The notes below the pieces were generated by a model. The model saw nothing but the letters and a program-made list of their open reading frames with translations, ran no database searches and was not told the origin of the DNA. From NCBI GenBank assembly GCA_023461115.1, contig JAEWOA010000047.1:1-7337 (forward strand): a stretch of 7,337 nucleotides of DNA. The letters are read 5' to 3'. The translations under genes and the position numbers were made by a program. The DNA is from Actinomycetes bacterium (GTDB lineage Bacteria; Actinomycetota; Actinomycetes; Actinomycetales; Cellulomonadaceae). Below, piece by piece: positions 4,693 through 7,337 of this stretch (the first letter of the stretch is position 1; each line of letters starts with the position of its first letter).

Positions 4693-6428
4693 CCGAGCGA
4701 GACGACCGGGCCAAGGACCCCCAGGGCGACGCCCGCGTCGACGAGTACGACAAGGAGCGCGCGGCCGAGGTCGCCGAGCGCGAGAAGGCGTACCTGGAGT
4801 TGCTGCGCAGGCTCGGCAAGCAGCGCGGCGGGCACCCCGGCGAGCCCGACGACGACCGCGGCAAGGACGGCCGCGTCCCGCCGGTCACACCGTTCCTGCT
4901 GGTCAGGTACGCGCCTACCGACACGGGCGCGCGCCCGGTGCCGCCCGGATCGCCGTTCTGGATCTCGCCGGACATCTGGGTCGAGTCCAGCGACCCGTCG
5001 GGCAACCCGGTCGCGGGCCAGCCCAACACGATGGTCGCGCGGGTGTTCAACCTGGGGGCGTTCCAGGCGTCGCCGGTGCAGGTCGACTTCTATTGGGGGG
5101 ACCCGTCGCTCGGCCTGACTCCGGCCAGCATGCACCTCATCGGGACGGCGTGGACCGACGTGCCGTCGCTGTCGAGCGTGGTGGTGCCGTGCCCGGTTCC
5201 GTGGGTGCCGGTGATCGTCAACGACGGGCACGAGTGCGCGATCGTCAACGTCTCCAGCTGGCTCGCGGACCCGATCGTCGCGCCGTTCGACGCGGTGGCG
5301 GACCGGCACGTGGGGCAGCGCAACCTGCACGTCGTCGAGCCCGCGGCCGCGCAGGCCGAGATGTACTCGCTCCAGATCACCAACCCGTTCCCGTTCGCGG
5401 TGCGGGCACAGGTCGTCGTGCGGGCGCACCGCATGAGGGCGCTGACCCGCGAGCGGCCGGGCGACTTCGCGCTCGCGGCAGTCGCCGCCACGGACGCCGC
5501 GCGCAACGACGCCCGCGCGCTGCTCAAGCTGCACGCGCCGGGCACGCTCGGCCACGACATCGCGGCCGCGGCGCTGCGCCGCGCGCGGCGCCACCCAGAC
5601 GAGCAGCCCGCGCCGGCGTTCGAGGACGTCGGCGGCGACGAGCTGCGGGACCTGGTGAAGGTCGAGGTCACCGACGAGGGCGGCAAGCTCCCCGGCGGGC
5701 CGGACGTCGAGTTCGGCAAGGCGATCCTCGACCAGGACGAGGGCGACGTGCCGGGATTCACCGCGGCGGTCGTCCCGCTCGAGGCGGGCACGTTCCAGGT
5801 GGTCCGCGCACAGGTGCGGGCGCCTGCGGACCTGGGCAAGGACGAGGTGCTCGTCGTGCACCTGCAGGGACGCGTCGGCGACGTGCTCGCCGGCGGTTAC
5901 ACGGTCGTCGTCGGGCACGGCGCGACCGCAAGCCCACTCGGGGGCGGCGTGGAGACCAGGGCAACACGAGAACAGGGAGCGGGCATGGCGGAGCGTGACC
6001 TGCGCGACCTCGTCATCGAGGAAGTCGACGACGCGCGCGACATCTACGAGTTGGCCAGCCAACTCCAGCGGTTCCTTCCGATCAAGTCGTTCGACGAGCT
6101 GGCCAAGGCGGCCGGCGAGAAGCGGCTCCGGTTCCGGGACTCCGAGTTCGACGTGGAGTCGTTGCGCGGCGTGCTCCCGTCGATCGCGTTCCCCGCGGAG
6201 GACGCGGAGGCGCTCGTCGCCAGGCTCGGGCACTTGGTGCGCGTCGTCCCGCGGTCGCTGGGCGTCGACGCCGAGTCCGACCAGGGCGCGCGGCGCATCG
6301 CGCGCGCCCGCGGGGACGTGGTGCCAGGCCTCGCGACGCGGCCCGTGAACGCGGTCGCCACGACCGTCCTGTTCGGCACGCGTCCCGACGCCGACGACAA
6401 CCCAGCCCCGCGCGCGGGCGAGAAGTGA
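4689..6428 (+). CDS. Uncharacterised beta-sandwich protein with probable fused helical C-terminal domain (gene B)
   Basis: No named gene is recognised; the product has 579 residues. The ATG lies in the ATGA overlap with gene A's stop. Residues 1-60 are highly charged and mostly helical. Residues 68-217 carry a run of aromatic and Gly/Asn motifs: FWISPDIW (90-97), NTMVARVFNLG (113-123), VDFYWGDPS (132-140), PWVPVIVNDGHEC (171-183) and DRHVGQRNL (205-213). I recall this pattern from uncharacterised actinobacterial and myxobacterial proteins, and it resembles CARDB-type immunoglobulin-like folds. Alternating hydrophobic strands recur at 224-247 and 356-409, suggesting further beta-sandwich structure, separated by a helical Ala/Arg-rich stretch (260-303). 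From Met433 the protein becomes helical and acidic (433-530) with no known domain. An internal ribosome binding site and unusual codons at the junction suggest the last 147 residues were once a separate gene. No signal peptide or membrane segment is seen. Role unknown. Confidence 0.75.
   Translation: MTERDDRAKDPQGDARVDEYDKERAAEVAEREKAYLELLRRLGKQRGGHPGEPDDDRGKDGRVPPVTPFLLVRYAPTDTGARPVPPGSPFWISPDIWVESSDPSGNPVAGQPNTMVARVFNLGAFQASPVQVDFYWGDPSLGLTPASMHLIGTAWTDVPSLSSVVVPCPVPWVPVIVNDGHECAIVNVSSWLADPIVAPFDAVADRHVGQRNLHVVEPAAAQAEMYSLQITNPFPFAVRAQVVVRAHRMRALTRERPGDFALAAVAATDAARNDARALLKLHAPGTLGHDIAAAALRRARRHPDEQPAPAFEDVGGDELRDLVKVEVTDEGGKLPGGPDVEFGKAILDQDEGDVPGFTAAVVPLEAGTFQVVRAQVRAPADLGKDEVLVVHLQGRVGDVLAGGYTVVVGHGATASPLGGGVETRATREQGAGMAERDLRDLVIEEVDDARDIYELASQLQRFLPIKSFDELAKAAGEKRLRFRDSEFDVESLRGVLPSIAFPAEDAEALVARLGHLVRVVPRSLGVDAESDQGARRIARARGDVVPGLATRPVNAVATTVLFGTRPDADDNPAPRAGEK
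5974..5987 (+). promoter_or_regulatory. Internal ribosome binding site and start inside gene B
   Basis: AGGGAG at 5974-5979 is followed after five bases by an in-frame ATG at 5985, which would start a 147-residue protein beginning MAERDLRDL. Just upstream, codons ending in A cluster (GCA, ACA, CGA, GAA, GGA within 5961-5978), unlike the G/C-ending codons elsewhere in the gene. The codon CGA at 5967-5969 is a single T-to-C change from TGA. The site may still drive a second product, or be a relic of a gene boundary. Confidence 0.55.
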
Positions 6429-6433
6429 GGAGG
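6428..6433 (+). promoter_or_regulatory. Ribosome binding site of gene C
   Basis: AGGAGG starts on the last base of the gene B stop codon and ends five bases before the ATG at 6439. It is the best Shine-Dalgarno in the window and suggests gene C is translated strongly relative to its neighbours. Confidence 0.8.
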
Positions 6434-6438
6434 CGGCC

Positions 6439-7215
6439 ATGGTCCTGATCGGCGGAGTGGTGCGCAACGCGAACACCAACGCGCTGCTGCCCTTCATCAA
6501 CTGCTGCCTCACCAGCACGCTGAACTGCGCGTCGACCGACGGCAACGGCGTGTGGAACGCGACGTGGGGCTACGAGGGCGTCAACGTGACGTTCTCCAAC
6601 GGCGGCTTCTACCCGCTGTCCGTGAACTTCACGGCCGCCGACATCGCGTACTACCCGGACTACGGCATCAACGGGTACTGGAAGGTCGTCGGCCTGACGC
6701 CCAAGCCGCCGGACCCGCCGTCGTCGTGCTTCACCGGCGACACGCTGGTGCTCATGGCGGACGGCGCCCGCAAGGCGATCTCGGCGGTCGGGGTGGGGGA
6801 CCGCGTGCTCTCGTCGGACGGCCACGTCAACGTGGTCTCGGGCGTCGAGCGCCCGCGCCTGGGGGACCGGCTGCTCTACGGGTTCGACGGCGGCCCGGCG
6901 TTCGTCACCGCCGAGCACCCGTTCGCGGCCGAGCACGGCTGGCGCTGCGTCGACCCGTGGGCTTTGGGCGCCGAGGGTGTGCTGCTCGAGGTCGAGCCGC
7001 TGCGCGCGGGCGACCGGTTGCGGCGCGTGGTGGGCGTCGACGTCATGGTCGCCGCCGCGGGGCGTCGCCTGGCGCCACGGATCGCGTTGCGGGCTCCGGC
7101 GACGATCGAGGCGGTCGCCGCGGACGCCGACACGGTCGTCTACAACCTGCTCCTCGACGGCGACCACACCTACGTCGCCGGGGGATGGGTGGTGCACAAC
7201 AAGGGCTCGCACTAG
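6439..7215 (+). CDS. Small beta domain plus C-terminal Hint (intein/hedgehog-type) self-processing domain (gene C)
   Basis: The 258-residue product has two parts. Residues 1-85 form a beta-rich, Asn- and Gly-rich domain (GGVVRNANT...TDGNGVW...VTFSNGGFYPLSVNF), similar in rhythm to transthyretin-like or carboxypeptidase-regulatory-like domains, with Cys22, Cys23 and Cys30. A Pro-rich linker (89-94) leads to the Hint domain at 97-254. Its visible motifs are the nucleophile Cys97 in CFTGDTLVL, the GDRVLSSDG turn (120-128), the block B motif TAEHPF with His160, and the C-terminal YNLLLDGDHTYVAGGWVVHN ending in His253-Asn254. Only KGSH follows Asn254. Family knowledge says Cys97 can form a thioester and Asn254 can cyclise, releasing the flanks. 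With Lys at the +1 site, normal splicing is not expected; cleavage, or transfer of the N-terminal domain to another nucleophile as in bacterial intein-like or hedgehog proteins, is more likely. No endonuclease insert is present. It lies 10 bases after gene B. Confidence 0.88.
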   Translation: MVLIGGVVRNANTNALLPFINCCLTSTLNCASTDGNGVWNATWGYEGVNVTFSNGGFYPLSVNFTAADIAYYPDYGINGYWKVVGLTPKPPDPPSSCFTGDTLVLMADGARKAISAVGVGDRVLSSDGHVNVVSGVERPRLGDRLLYGFDGGPAFVTAEHPFAAEHGWRCVDPWALGAEGVLLEVEPLRAGDRLRRVVGVDVMVAAAGRRLAPRIALRAPATIEAVAADADTVVYNLLLDGDHTYVAGGWVVHNKGSH

Positions 7216-7223
7216 GCGCCCGC

Positions 7224-7337
7224 ATGGACCTCCTGCAAGCGCGCGTCGACGCGCTCAAGCGGCGCCAGCTCGCGGTGCTGCGCGCCGCCGCGCCCGACGC
7301 GGCGGCGGGCTCGGGCGACCGCCTGGCCGGCGCCACC
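7224..7337 (+). CDS. Start of an uncharacterised protein, cut by the window edge (gene D)
   Basis: An open frame begins with ATG eight bases after the gene C stop and stays open for 38 codons to the window end. It starts MDLLQARVDALKRRQLAVLR, an amphipathic helix with leucine/valine spacing that suggests a coiled coil, then an Ala/Gly/Asp-rich stretch. No convincing Shine-Dalgarno precedes it, so it may depend on translation coupled to gene C. The tight spacing places it in the same transcript. The function cannot be judged from this fragment. Confidence 0.55.
   Translation, partial: MDLLQARVDALKRRQLAVLRAAAPDAAAGSGDRLAGAT

Noticed and set aside
5758..5967. Short arginine-rich minus-strand open frame
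   Set aside because: Low-complexity shadow of gene B codons with no ribosome binding site.
4413..6545. Long minus-strand open frame (710 codons) and similar ones at 65-1285, 1358-2587 and 2056-3477
   Set aside because: They are composed almost entirely of Arg, Ala, Val, Asp, Gly and His, as expected from the complement of GC-biased codons, show no domains, and lie opposite well-supported genes.
6727..7200. Full splicing intein inserted in a host protein
   Set aside because: There is no endonuclease, no meaningful C-terminal host part (only four residues) and no Cys, Ser or Thr at the +1 position, so a C-terminal Hint processing domain fits better.

Overview
The window reads as a very GC-rich actinobacterial chromosome, most likely a Micrococcales organism of the Cellulomonas type. 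This is inferred from the near-total use of G or C at third codon positions, the strong GGAGG-type ribosome binding sites, and the leuB then ilvE order. No rRNA, tRNA, CRISPR array or transposase gene is visible. All convincing genes are on the + strand; the long minus-strand open frames are mirrors of the GC-biased codons.

Region 1 (1-2541) is core metabolism. A leader of about 190 bases holds a pyrimidine-rich tract, a 77-base imperfect palindrome built from four copies of a TTCGTC-type unit, and two G-tract blocks, the second running into the leuB ribosome binding site. Then come leuB (3-isopropylmalate dehydrogenase, leucine synthesis) and, after a 123-base gap with a GC hairpin, ilvE (branched-chain aminotransferase, the last step for leucine, isoleucine and valine). 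A clear 10-bp-stem terminator follows ilvE and closes this block.

Region 2 (about 2545-7337 and beyond the window) is a tightly packed cluster of uncharacterised genes that looks accessory. Gene A (2713-4692) has an N-terminal domain resembling the zinc-dependent phospholipase C fold, but nearly all expected metal ligands are replaced, followed by a proline-rich linker, a hydrophobic membrane hairpin and a soluble C-terminal part. Gene B (4689-6428) overlaps A by ATGA. It encodes a charged helical N-terminus, a beta-sandwich-type region with a distinctive conserved-looking motif set, and a helical C-terminal part that seems to have been a separate gene: a good internal ribosome binding site, an A-ending codon patch and a CGA codon one transition from TGA all lie at the junction. 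Gene C (6439-7215) is a small beta domain followed by a Hint (intein/hedgehog-type) self-processing domain ending in His-Asn plus only four residues. Gene D (from 7224) is cut by the window edge and begins with an amphipathic helix.

Genes A to D are separated by at most 10 bases and are probably one transcript. Together they suggest a membrane-associated or surface-directed module in which a small protein is released or ligated by a Hint domain, alongside a catalytically dead PLC-like membrane protein. No signal peptide is visible in any of them and the function is unknown; this is the part of the window most likely to hold an undescribed system.
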